In this document: positions 1 through 7,237 of the stretch, one piece after another
How positions within the stretch are numbered: the stretch's first letter is position 1
Layout of the letters: each line of letters begins with the position of its first letter
Assembly (NCBI GenBank): GCA_910589655.1
Contig: CAJUTJ010000116.1
Location: 1 to 18,958 of the forward strand
Source: an uncultured Acetatifactor sp.
Lineage (GTDB): Bacteria; Bacillota; Clostridia; Lachnospirales; Lachnospiraceae
Length of the DNA: 18,958 nt
Reading direction: 5' to 3'
The notes under the pieces: generated by a model
The model's input: only the letters and a program-made list of their open reading frames with translations
Database searches by the model: none
What the model was told of the DNA's origin: nothing
Position numbers and translations under genes: made by a program

Positions 1-148
1 AAAAACAGGAATAATTATACTGAATTTAAACATACTTATACCTCCACATAAGCACTAATAATTTTCACCTATATAGAAATAAAGAATAATCAGAAGTTAT
101 CTTCATCACAATCTACCGGATAATCCCGAATTATCCTTCAAGACTCCA

Positions 149-174
149 GCAGCCCGCCAATTCAGGCGGGCTGC
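149..174 (-). terminator. Stem-loop downstream of the recombinase gene
   Basis: A perfect 10-bp inverted repeat (GCAGCCCGCC / GGCGGGCTGC) with a 6-nt loop lies 24 bases past the stop codon of the minus-strand recombinase. No T-run follows in that direction, so it may act as a transcript-end structure rather than a textbook intrinsic terminator. A second 7-bp hairpin (GGATAAT / ATTATCC) lies just beyond it at 118-136. Confidence 0.5.
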
Positions 175-197
175 CGATACATAATTAACCGAATTAC

Positions 198-1118
198 CTA
201 TATCTGAAAATCCTTCCTTGGATGCTTTGTGGTAAGAATGTACCTTTGTTTGGATGTGGCCACATGAGTATAGATTTCCGTAATATTAATGGAGCTGTGG
301 CCCAGCATTTCCTGAATATACCGGATATCCACATCTGCCTCCAACAGGCTGGTGGCGAAAGTATGGCGGAACATGTGCGGGGTGATATGTAATTCGATAT
401 CGGCAAGGGAAGCATACTTATTTATCATGCGCCGTATAGACTGATCCGTCATTGCACTGCCGTTTTGATTGGTGAAAAAGTAATTACATTGGCGAATCTG
501 CTTGGAAAAGCTTTTGCGGTATTCCTTCAAAATCTCTACTACATCATTGTTTCCGATTTGAATAATACGCTCCTTGGAGCCCTTACCGTGTATCAAAATG
601 GTGCAGTCATATAGGTCAACATCTTGAATCTGTAATGCACAAAGTTCGGAAATCCTCATTCCTGTGGCAAAGAGGACTTCTATGACAGCAGCGTCCCGCA
701 AAGCATTTTTTTGTTGATAATGTGTTTTGGCATTTTGCTGCTGGCTGTAGATAGCGCTTAAAAAACTTTCCACAGTATGGAGAGGAATCGTTTTGGGGAG
801 GGTAATAGGTTCTCGAAATTTCACACGGATTTTATTAAAAGGATTTTGAATAATGATTTCTTTATATTCTAAATAGTGGAAAAAGGCTTTTAAAGATGCA
901 ATTTTTCTTTTGGCTGTTTTAGGCCGATATATTTGATGCAGCCTGCCAATGTACTTTTCCAATAAATCAGGAGTGACTTCCGAAAGGTTATCAACAGTGA
1001 TTTGTTCTATAAATTGGGTTAGGTCAATCCGATACGCTTTTATAGTTTTGAGATCCAGCCTTTTTTGCAGCCGACAGTATTCCAAGTATTTTTCCTTTTG
1101 CTTTTGTAAAATGTTCAT
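198..1118 (-). CDS. Tyrosine recombinase (XerD/integrase family)
   Basis: This 306-residue protein is full length for a XerC/XerD-type site-specific recombinase, which cuts and rejoins DNA through a covalent 3'-phosphotyrosine intermediate. The N-terminal core-binding (SAM-like) domain covers about residues 1-105. The catalytic domain follows with every active-site residue visible: Arg155 (GMRISE), Lys179 (HGKGSKER), His248 and Arg251 (TPHMFRH), His274 (LGHSS) and nucleophile Tyr283 (IYTH). The ATG at 1118 is preceded by AAAGGAGA at suitable spacing. The gene stands alone with no xis, phage or conjugation gene in view. It could be a chromosomal Xer paralogue, a small-element integrase or an inversion recombinase; the sequence does not decide. 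The family call is firm, the biological role is open. Confidence 0.93.
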   Translation of the reverse strand: MNILQKQKEKYLEYCRLQKRLDLKTIKAYRIDLTQFIEQITVDNLSEVTPDLLEKYIGRLHQIYRPKTAKRKIASLKAFFHYLEYKEIIIQNPFNKIRVKFREPITLPKTIPLHTVESFLSAIYSQQQNAKTHYQQKNALRDAAVIEVLFATGMRISELCALQIQDVDLYDCTILIHGKGSKERIIQIGNNDVVEILKEYRKSFSKQIRQCNYFFTNQNGSAMTDQSIRRMINKYASLADIELHITPHMFRHTFATSLLEADVDIRYIQEMLGHSSINITEIYTHVATSKQRYILTTKHPRKDFQI

Positions 1119-1615
1119 GCATAAATCTCCTTTGTTTTTTTATTACAGATATATCGCATAAGGAGAAGGAAGGCAATAGTATTTTTTAAGATCCGGTCAC
1201 AAGGGTTCGGATGAGTTATATACTGCTGTCCCGTAGGTTTTGTATATCATATACAACGATAAGTGTTGAGCAAGCCTAATGAACTGTTCACCTGACACTC
1301 TGGCAGATTTTTACCGCCTTGCAAAATGAAAGTTTATTCAGCGTCATTTGGCTGAAAATGAATGACACAGTATACTAATGTATTGTCTGCATTAATTTTA
1401 AACAAATTATCCTTCCATAAGATATCATGCCATGTTATACTGAAAATCAACGGCGGTGGCAACTATGGCAAGACCTAAGACATATATTATTAAGCTCAGA
1501 CACTAGAATATGCAATATATTTCAAGTATATGCAATGGAAACTCTTTTCCGGAAAAGCATATATTTTATAATCAAAGTTAGAAAGTGGAACATAAAAACG
1601 AGGGGGGAAAGAGTA
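1119..1615. other. Intergenic stretch without a supported gene
   Basis: No credible ORF is seen. It holds the divergent upstream regions of the recombinase and of the 1616 gene, and a 17-bp perfect palindrome at 1240-1256 (TTGTATAT c ATATACAA). It also holds a stretch at about 1312-1366 that resembles one at about 2226-2281 on the other side of the small gene. Both carry GCCTTGCA, TTTATT and CTGAAAATGAA in the same order. Confidence 0.5.
1240..1256. repeat. 17-bp perfect palindrome upstream of the recombinase
   Basis: TTGTATAT and ATATACAA flank one central C, 122 bases upstream of the recombinase start. Dyads of this size can be operators or recombinase core sites, but the 1-nt centre is shorter than the usual 6-8 nt Xer spacer. 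Function is not established. Confidence 0.35.
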
Positions 1616-1999
1616 ATGAAAGAACATGAAGCGGAGCGATTGGCGGAACCTGTTGTAAAAGAGATTGTAAACTGCATATCTGAAAAACGCTATTCGGATA
1701 TCGGTAAATATGCCGAATTCAAAGGCATCTCATTGTCTGATTTTGAGGAACTGATTGAGGGCTTCTTAAAAATTAATGAGTTGCCTTATATGGATCGCTT
1801 TGAGGTTCCATGCACTTTTCATCCCCAATATGAATATCATCAGCTGCATTGTATCGTATATAGTGATGGCAGAGGCTTTCATGTAGATTATGATTTGACA
1901 ACGGATGGGGAATTAAATGACTTAACCTTGCAAATGGATTTTTTGTTTACGGAATCAGGCTCGTTAGCGGCTAAGGTTTTAGATGCACATGTGATGTAA
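1616..1999 (+). CDS. Small acidic protein of unknown function (127 aa)
   Basis: The ATG at 1616 was chosen because a strong GGGGGG/GGGGAAA purine tract lies just upstream. The same frame is open further upstream to 1427, but without a ribosome binding site. The 127-residue product is acidic and soluble, with no signal peptide or membrane segment. The first 55 residues look helical (ERLAEPVVKEIVNCISEK; LSDFEELIEGFLKI). The second half looks like a beta sheet with alternating aromatic residues (YEYHQLHCIVY, GRGFHVDYDL). This small alpha-then-beta layout is seen in many DUF and immunity-type proteins, but I do not recognise the family and assign no function. It has no operon partners. A 9-bp stem-loop lies 60 bases downstream. 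Confidence 0.75.
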   Translation: MKEHEAERLAEPVVKEIVNCISEKRYSDIGKYAEFKGISLSDFEELIEGFLKINELPYMDRFEVPCTFHPQYEYHQLHCIVYSDGRGFHVDYDLTTDGELNDLTLQMDFLFTESGSLAAKVLDAHVM

Positions 2000-2058
2000 G
2001 GATTTTTAAAAGCCGGATATTTTATGGTGTATCGGGCAGGCTGCTATGGCGGCCATAT

Positions 2059-2091
2059 AAGGGCAGCCGTTAAAATGTCTATGCTGCCCTT
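2059..2091 (+). terminator. Stem-loop after the small acidic gene
   Basis: AAGGGCAGC (2059-2067) and GCTGCCCTT (2083-2091) form a perfect 9-bp stem with a 15-nt loop. No U-run follows, so termination is tentative. The rest of 2000-2298 has no gene; 2134-2235 is GC-richer than its surroundings and may be a dispersed repeat. Confidence 0.3.
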
Positions 2092-2298
2092 GGCGGTATT
2101 GCGGAAATTGTGGAAGAAGGAAGCTGGTGTGCTGACATGTTCATATTTCGTCAAATAGCTCGCCTGAATTTCCGTCTGCCGCGCTGGCTTCACTCAACGA
2201 TGCCTTGTGCTCGCCTCGTTCAGTTGCCTTGCAGGCTAAAAATTTATTTGGTGCTAATTTGACTGAAAATGAAAAAGTCAGCACGCTTGGAAGAAACT

Positions 2299-4542
2299 TT
2301 ACATCTCATCCAGATATAGTTGAACCCGGTTTTGTATAATCTCGGCTGTATCCTCCGCTGTCTTGTCGCCTGCCCAGAAGCTCCCTGTTTCTTCATAGAT
2401 GATAGCCAGAATGGAAGTATAAGTGTCATCCCAATATGCATTTTCAGCCATATACAGCAGCGATTTCTTATCCGCAGCGCTAACCTTCGGGTATTCCTGC
2501 CAAACTTCCTTCGTAACGCTGTTCATGTCTCTTCCGGGAGAGTTTTCGGAGCGCCGCTCCCATTCATTGAACTGCCTTGTGATATAGGCGTCAAATGAAT
2601 CTTGGCGCACCGGAAAATGATCATTTATGGAGTCTGTCTGTATGGAGCTTTGATACGTTTCGGAAAGCAGGTATTCTATAAAAGCCCATGCTCCGTCTTT
2701 GTTTTCGGAAGCGCTGTTTATGGCCAGCACATAGTCCGGCTCAAAACAATAATATACCACATCCGAGGAGTTAGGGTAACCTGCAAAAGAAGCAAAATCT
2801 TCATAGGCATCCCTATATTCTACATATCTGCGCACATCGCCTATCCAAAAGCGTTCGGTTAAAGTTTTCCCGTCATGAAGCCACTGGCAGGCTTCTGTGG
2901 ACCACTCGGCATAATCCGCAGACTGTTTTCCGTCCGTCACCCGTCGGATGCTGTTCAATAGATTTATAAAGCGTTCAGTGTCAAATGAGCACTCTCTGTT
3001 TTCCCAATTAAGAAAATGATCCATATCCGCAGAAAGAGCATATTCCATAACCATAAGGGAGTTTATTTGAGGCATAAGCAGCGCTTCCGGATTTCGTTCT
3101 CCAAGATCCAGATATTCCTCCGGAGTCCAAGACCCATTGTCCGTATTTTCCTGTGCCGTAATAAGTCCGTGGATCCGGAACTGTGTAAACAGACAATAAA
3201 TGTTTCCGCCCTTGCTGCAAGCGTTCCTGACGGAAGGAATCAGGTCTGTCTCATGGATCACTTGACTTTCTGCAAAATAAGGAGATAAGTCCTCCAATAC
3301 TCCTTTGGCGGCCAGTATAGAACTGTTCATTAGGTGAAAGCCATCCGGTCCTTCGCCCTTTAACAACTCCATGTACAAATCCTGAGAGCTGTCATAATAC
3401 CGTATTTCAATCTGGTACTGTGAGTTGTACTTATTAAAATCTTCTGCCATAATAGCCAGTCTGGAGGATTCGCCCTGAGAGATATGTTCATAGCTTCCTA
3501 TTACAATAGTTTGTTTCTCCGTGATTTCAGAAATATCCTTTTTCTCTATATAAACAAGCTCTATGCCCTGACCGTTTTGCCGAGAAACCATCACATACAG
3601 ACGGCCATCTCCCAAAATACTGATATCATCAACATTGTAATTTTTTAGTCCTACGCCGGAGTCTCCCCAGCCAAGCAGCATATGCACACTGCTTTCTACA
3701 GGATCCAGCGTCCACAGGCTGTCACTGTCTGAGACTAGGATTCCTTCATTGAAGCCGCTGTAAACATCTAAGGATGCATTTGTATCAAATTGTAATTTTG
3801 ATTCCGCACTAAGGGAGGCATCGACCATATTTATTTTGCGCAACAAAATTTCATTGTTAATAGATAGATACAAAAATACTCCGTCTTCTCCGGCATTTGC
3901 CAGCCCGATATCGGCACCTTGGTACTTTTCTGCATTCCAGCCGTCATTGCCAATACATAGAAATACTCCTTTTTCGTTAAAAAGATATAAGTTTCCTGCG
4001 GTGCTTCGTACAATAAGCTCACCGGAAGAGTTGACGGTTCCTTGACGGATATATCCGGTTTGCTCAATGTCCTCCAGTAATTGCTCTGCCGCTTCTTGCG
4101 GCAAAGGAATATCGTATATGATATTCCCCTCAGAGGATTCTTTTTTTATGAACAATTGCGTTTGTGTCTGAGAGGATATTGGCTCGTTATATTCATAATA
4201 AATGTAATACAAGTTCAGAACCTTATCCGCTGTAAAATAAATAAGTTCTTTATTCTCCAAAGAGGCAATTTCCATGGCATCCATATCATTTCCTGATTTT
4301 CGGTAAATAGCTGTATTGCTCCATTTCCCGATGTCTTTGTTCCAATCGCCAGTCCGGTAAAATAAGCATTCCCCCATTAACATGGGACTTTGCATCCCTT
4401 CTGCAGAAGCCCCTTTTTGATCAAATACAGCTATATTTGTTACAATGTCGGAAGGTTTTGAATCTACGGAATCCGCTATAGAACAGCCTGATAGACTGAA
4501 AAGTAATATTATCAGAAGAAAATAGCCCAACTTGTTGTTCAT
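2299..4542 (-). CDS. Lipoprotein with C-terminal extracellular solute-binding domain
   Basis: The start at 4542 is set by GGAGGAG eight bases upstream and by the signal peptide. A lipobox (LSGC, Cys20) follows a hydrophobic core, so the 747-residue protein should be lipid-anchored outside the membrane. Residues of about 30-340 carry repeated short beta motifs (IYRKSG, LYLFNEKGVFLCIG, GRLYVMVSR), suggesting a propeller-like domain. From about residue 345 (TIVIGSYEH) the protein resembles family 1 (sugar-type) solute-binding proteins. Examples are LAIMAEDFNKYNSQYQIEIRY near the domain start and DGAWAFIEYLL near the end, followed by NDHFPVRQ. It is much longer than a normal binding protein of about 430 residues because of the extra N-terminal part. 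No permease or ATPase gene is adjacent, so it is an orphan; it may sense or bind carbohydrate. The ligand is unknown. Confidence 0.85.
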   Translation of the reverse strand: MNNKLGYFLLIILLFSLSGCSIADSVDSKPSDIVTNIAVFDQKGASAEGMQSPMLMGECLFYRTGDWNKDIGKWSNTAIYRKSGNDMDAMEIASLENKELIYFTADKVLNLYYIYYEYNEPISSQTQTQLFIKKESSEGNIIYDIPLPQEAAEQLLEDIEQTGYIRQGTVNSSGELIVRSTAGNLYLFNEKGVFLCIGNDGWNAEKYQGADIGLANAGEDGVFLYLSINNEILLRKINMVDASLSAESKLQFDTNASLDVYSGFNEGILVSDSDSLWTLDPVESSVHMLLGWGDSGVGLKNYNVDDISILGDGRLYVMVSRQNGQGIELVYIEKKDISEITEKQTIVIGSYEHISQGESSRLAIMAEDFNKYNSQYQIEIRYYDSSQDLYMELLKGEGPDGFHLMNSSILAAKGVLEDLSPYFAESQVIHETDLIPSVRNACSKGGNIYCLFTQFRIHGLITAQENTDNGSWTPEEYLDLGERNPEALLMPQINSLMVMEYALSADMDHFLNWENRECSFDTERFINLLNSIRRVTDGKQSADYAEWSTEACQWLHDGKTLTERFWIGDVRRYVEYRDAYEDFASFAGYPNSSDVVYYCFEPDYVLAINSASENKDGAWAFIEYLLSETYQSSIQTDSINDHFPVRQDSFDAYITRQFNEWERRSENSPGRDMNSVTKEVWQEYPKVSAADKKSLLYMAENAYWDDTYTSILAIIYEETGSFWAGDKTAEDTAEIIQNRVQLYLDEM

Positions 4543-4584
4543 TGCACTCCTCCGTTTTGGTTGAAAATATTTTAGCCCAATCAA

Positions 4585-4625
4585 ATTCCAAAGAATCACT
4601 TATAAAAAATATGATTCTTTGGAAT
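4585..4625. repeat. Perfect 14-bp inverted repeat upstream of the lipoprotein gene
   Basis: ATTCCAAAGAATCA (4585-4598) and its exact reverse complement (4612-4625) are separated by 13 A/T-rich bases. It sits 43 bases before the lipoprotein start and 73 bases after the end of the upstream secreted-protein gene. It could be an operator, a structured 5' leader or a U-run-less terminator. Confidence 0.6.
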
Positions 4626-4697
4626 AGTAATAATTAATACATTCATAAAGCTAATATAAAAAATCTAAATAAAATATAATTATTGTTTGTATTTCTA

Positions 4698-5030
4698 TTA
4701 AGTGTTTGAGCAGTACGTATGAGTTTCTGTTTTAAGGTAAGTTTGCTCAATTAAGTAATGACAATACTGACATCTGGTTACGTCAAATAAATCTCGTACC
4801 TCTGTAATATCTGAACGTCCGGTACCGTGTACGCATGGTACTTTTTCTAATATAACCCAATTACCTTCTGTAGCGTTGTAGAAGCTAGTATTACCACATT
4901 GAACACATGATTGTCTCATAGTCTTTTCTTCATTTGTGTACGCATGTACTGGGATATTGCTAATGCAAAAAATTAATAGCGCACATAATAAGAAGCTTCC
5001 TTTAATAAAAGTTTTGCCATATCTTTTCAT
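4698..5030 (-). CDS. Small secreted CxxC protein
   Basis: The 110-residue product starts with a clear Sec signal peptide: MKRYGK, then a hydrophobic core to about residue 27, then the likely cleavage site VHA|YT at residue 30. The start is supported by GGAAGGAA upstream. The mature part of about 80 residues has paired Cys/His motifs: C42-x2-C45 with a GN turn, C66-x-H68, C87-x2-C90-H91 and C107. This looks like an exported zinc-ribbon-type or disulfide-rich domain. Small exported proteins of this kind are common in Clostridia and mostly uncharacterised. It is transcribed in the same direction as the lipoprotein gene 155 bases downstream but separated by a strong inverted repeat. No function is assigned. 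Confidence 0.75.
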   Translation of the reverse strand: MKRYGKTFIKGSFLLCALLIFCISNIPVHAYTNEEKTMRQSCVQCGNTSFYNATEGNWVILEKVPCVHGTGRSDITEVRDLFDVTRCQYCHYLIEQTYLKTETHTYCSNT

Positions 5031-5298
5031 AAAAATATTCCTTCCATGTTTAAATGTTTTTAAAAGTAAATAGTGTCTATTTCATTTTCAACGGAATCCC
5101 TTCTTTTATGAATATTTAATCATTTAAAATCACATTAGATATTTATTTGATTATAAATTAAATAACTATATATGTCAATAATCTATTATTAATATATTTT
5201 GTGGGCGTTTTTGATTCTTTGAGGTGGATATATTGATGTGTTAAGCCGATTGGGGATATTAGGGAAATCAAATTAGTAATCACCATTGAGGCTCTTTT

Positions 5299-5529
5299 AC
5301 TTAATTGCTTCCTCCAGTTTTTCATTCTCATCTTGTTTCCGGATGTTCTTCTGGATCGTTGCATAAATATGAACATGATCAACATAAACTTTCCTCTCTG
5401 TCAGTTATGTTGCCTTTATTTCACAGAGTTTCTTCACAATTTCCATTATGGGCTTTTTATTGCTTTCGTACATCATCTTTTTACGATGCTTCGGAATAAA
5501 TACTATTTGGTATGTGCAGTGTAAATAAA
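5299..5529 (-). pseudogene. Decayed IS200/IS605-type TnpA transposase, internally deleted
   Basis: One minus-strand frame reads CTYQIVFIPKHRKKMMY, then a stop, then VYVDHVHIY running directly into ATIQKNIRKQDENEKLEEAI and a stop. The first block is the conserved N-terminus of IS200-type Y1 transposases (YHIVFxPKHR). DHVH is the HUH metal-binding motif. The last block matches the C-terminal helix that normally carries the catalytic Tyr (xIQxYIxxQ), here Asn. The middle of the protein, the conserved PP..SVS..MGYLKGKSS to FW..GYYV region, is absent, so HUH and the helix are fused. There is an in-frame TAA before the HUH motif. The copy is dead in cis and too short for the family's usual length of about 130-155 residues. 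Confidence 0.75.
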
Positions 5530-5971
5530 CCATATATTTTTTAATTGACAACCGTCTAAACGGATGCTATATTAAAAACAAAAAATCAGGTTTTGAAATA
5601 GGAGGTTTCCCATGTAATGCTATATTCCAATAATTTAATATGGACAAAACCCCAGACACTGTAAAGTCTGAAAATACCTATTTATGAAGTAAACAAGAGG
5701 TATAGAAATAAAAGACAGTGACTGTTATTTTGTGTTCATAAAATTGGAATATCGGGGTATTGGCTGAACAAGCTCCGGAACAGCATGGAATTTCTCCAAA
5801 CACAAACAAAAAAGGATAATGATATACCGTTGACAGACGGCTGTCTGTCGCCAGTGGCGGTATTGTTATTTGTGTACGCTGTGAAAGATATTCCTTCACG
5901 GCTTTTTTTGTTGCAGCAATTTACTGCAAACACCGAACAATAAGCAACGGCTGCGTCGGCATGACTGGGAA
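5530..5971. other. Gene-poor A/T-rich stretch with short palindromes
   Basis: No supported gene. Visible elements are CCGT/ACGG around 5552-5563 next to the IS200 remnant, possibly a subterminal hairpin of that element. A good AGGAGG is followed by an ATG directly joined to TAA near 5612. ATATTCCAAT near 5622 has an inverted partner near 5740. A 7-bp hairpin GACAGAC/GTCTGTC lies at 5832-5849. The minus-strand ORFs here have no family features and run through hairpin DNA. Confidence 0.45.
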
Positions 5972-6073
5972 GTGTGAAGGAAATCACTAAGCTCGGAAAG
6001 ACCTCGCTAAGTGATTTCACGCTCTGCGAGCAGAGCTTCTTCACACGGAAGAACGCAAGAGCAGCGTTCTTCC
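5972..6073. repeat. Nested three-arm palindromic element plus hairpin
   Basis: An outer stem GTGTGAAG (5972-5979) / CTTCACAC (6039-6046) encloses two inner hairpins. One is GAAATCACTAAGC (5980-5992) / GCTAAGTGATTTC (6006-6018), with one mismatch. The other is GCTCTGC (6021-6027) / GCAGAGC (6030-6036). It is immediately followed by a perfect 10-bp hairpin GGAAGAACGC (6047-6056) / GCGTTCTTCC (6064-6073). A cloverleaf-like fold is possible on either strand. No tRNA features (CCA, T-loop GTTCRA, anticodon context) are present. Confidence 0.7.
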
Positions 6074-6144
6074 GGCCTTGCACCAATTCATAAATTGTTT
6101 GTGCCGACTTTGTCGTCATGTTTGGAAGGTTGAAAAAATTTGTG

Positions 6145-6220
6145 CCGAAGCGTCACAAATTCTATGATGGCAGAGCGAAATCTGATATTTCGCTCGCCTC
6201 CTCAGCGTAAAACGCTTCGG
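6145..6220. repeat. Nested hairpin directly upstream of the RNA ligase gene
   Basis: CCGAAGCGT (6145-6153) pairs with ACGCTTCGG (6212-6220) and encloses GAGCGAAAT (6173-6181) / ATTTCGCTC (6187-6195), a perfect 9-bp hairpin with a 5-nt loop. The outer arm ends four bases before the Shine-Dalgarno of the RNA ligase gene, so the fold would form the end of its leader if transcribed. Confidence 0.65.
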
Positions 6221-6233
6221 AATGGAGGAAAAG

Positions 6234-7025
6234 ATGGAACAAATATATAAATATCCGAGAACCAGACATTTGGAAGGTTCCAGAGAACAGTTGGGTGATG
6301 AAGACCTAAAATGTGTAAAGTATGATGATATACGGGGAAAATATTTAGTTTTGGAAGAGAAGGTGGACGGTGCAAACTGCGGTATTAGTTTCGGCGGGGA
6401 CGGGAAAATGTATCTGCAAAGCCGCGGGCACTTTCTGAACGGCGGATACGGGGAACGCCAATTTGACTTATTCAAGCTATGGGCAGGCTGCTTTGAAGAC
6501 AGACTGTGCAGGCTTTTAGAAGACAGATACGTTATGTATGGTGAATGGCTCTACGCGAAGCATACTGTATTTTATGACCGGCTGCCGCATTACTTTATGG
6601 AGTTTGATATTTTTGACAAAAAGGAGGAGCGATTCTTTTCCACCCGTAAACGTAGGGAATTTTTAAGCGGCGCCCCTTTTATACAATCGGTTCGTGTATT
6701 GACAGAGGGATACTGTGAAACATTGGGAGAGATTGAAAAATGGATAGCCCCCAGCCTGTTTATATCCAAAGACCCGGAGCGAAGCTTCCTTGCACAGTGC
6801 CAAAAGAGCAAGGCGGATTCCGGATTGGCTGTCCGGCAGACGGATTTGTCTGGGATTATGGAGGGGATATATATTAAGGTGGAAGACGGTGACTATGTAA
6901 CGGACCGCCTGAAATTTGTCAGAGGTTCCTTTCTCAATACCATCCTCGACTCGGAGAGCCATTGGGTAAACAGACCCATTGTGGCAAATTGTCTGGCAGA
7001 CGGAGTTGATTTGTTTTGCCTATAG
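6234..7025 (+). CDS. ATP-dependent RNA ligase
   Basis: This covalent nucleotidyltransferase of the RNA ligase family (PF09414-like) seals 3'-OH/5'-phosphate RNA ends through a lysyl-AMP intermediate. The start at 6234 has GGAGG five bases upstream; an in-frame ATG at 6222 has none. The motifs are in order in the 263-residue product. Motif I is K43-VDGAN with Lys43 as the adenylated residue. An Arg-bearing QSRGHF block lies at about 62-67. Motif III is YGEWLYAKH (102-110), IIIa is EFDIFD (123-128), IV is EGIYIK (210-215) and V is RLKFVR (225-230). The length suits a stand-alone catalytic domain with a short C-terminal tail. The kinase/phosphoesterase gene follows 208 bases later on the same strand, so the pair is read as an RNA-repair operon. 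Whether it prefers nicked duplex or single-stranded RNA is not visible. Confidence 0.9.
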   Translation: MEQIYKYPRTRHLEGSREQLGDEDLKCVKYDDIRGKYLVLEEKVDGANCGISFGGDGKMYLQSRGHFLNGGYGERQFDLFKLWAGCFEDRLCRLLEDRYVMYGEWLYAKHTVFYDRLPHYFMEFDIFDKKEERFFSTRKRREFLSGAPFIQSVRVLTEGYCETLGEIEKWIAPSLFISKDPERSFLAQCQKSKADSGLAVRQTDLSGIMEGIYIKVEDGDYVTDRLKFVRGSFLNTILDSESHWVNRPIVANCLADGVDLFCL

Positions 7026-7072
7026 GAAGAAAAGTGTCCCGATAAGGTATGAGACATAAGAGGAGCATAGAA

Positions 7073-7237
7073 ATGAGAAGGAAAATCAGAAGAATCGGAA
7101 AGTATGAGGAGCTTAGATATCAAAAAGGTATTTTGGCTCATTGGAACATATTGGGAAAGCCGGAAATTAAGAGTGGCTATGATGTGTCAGGATATGGCTG
7201 TGTTGTTTTATTGACAGGAAGGAGGGGAGGCCTATGA
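7073..7237 (+). CDS. Possible 54-residue ORF between ligase and kinase
   Basis: An ATG at 7073 has AGAGGAG eight bases upstream, and the frame stays open to a TGA that overlaps the next gene's ATG (ATGA). The product is very basic at the N-terminus (MRRKIRRIGKYEELRYQKG) and has no recognised domain. An upstream in-frame ATG at 7049 lacks a binding site. It may be a real coupling peptide or a remnant of a larger gene. Its support is the binding site and the four-base overlap only. Confidence 0.4.
   Translation: MRRKIRRIGKYEELRYQKGILAHWNILGKPEIKSGYDVSGYGCVVLLTGRRGGL

Noticed and set aside
5600..5617. AGGAGG followed by ATG-TAA as a minimal ORF
   Set aside because: A start directly joined to a stop near IS debris is most simply a gene remnant or chance.
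5972..6046. tRNA-like cloverleaf
   Set aside because: The three-arm fold lacks the D-loop, T-loop and acceptor/discriminator features of a tRNA.
5736..6119. 127-codon minus-strand ORF
   Set aside because: It runs through the nested hairpins 5972-6073 and shows no domain or ribosome binding site.
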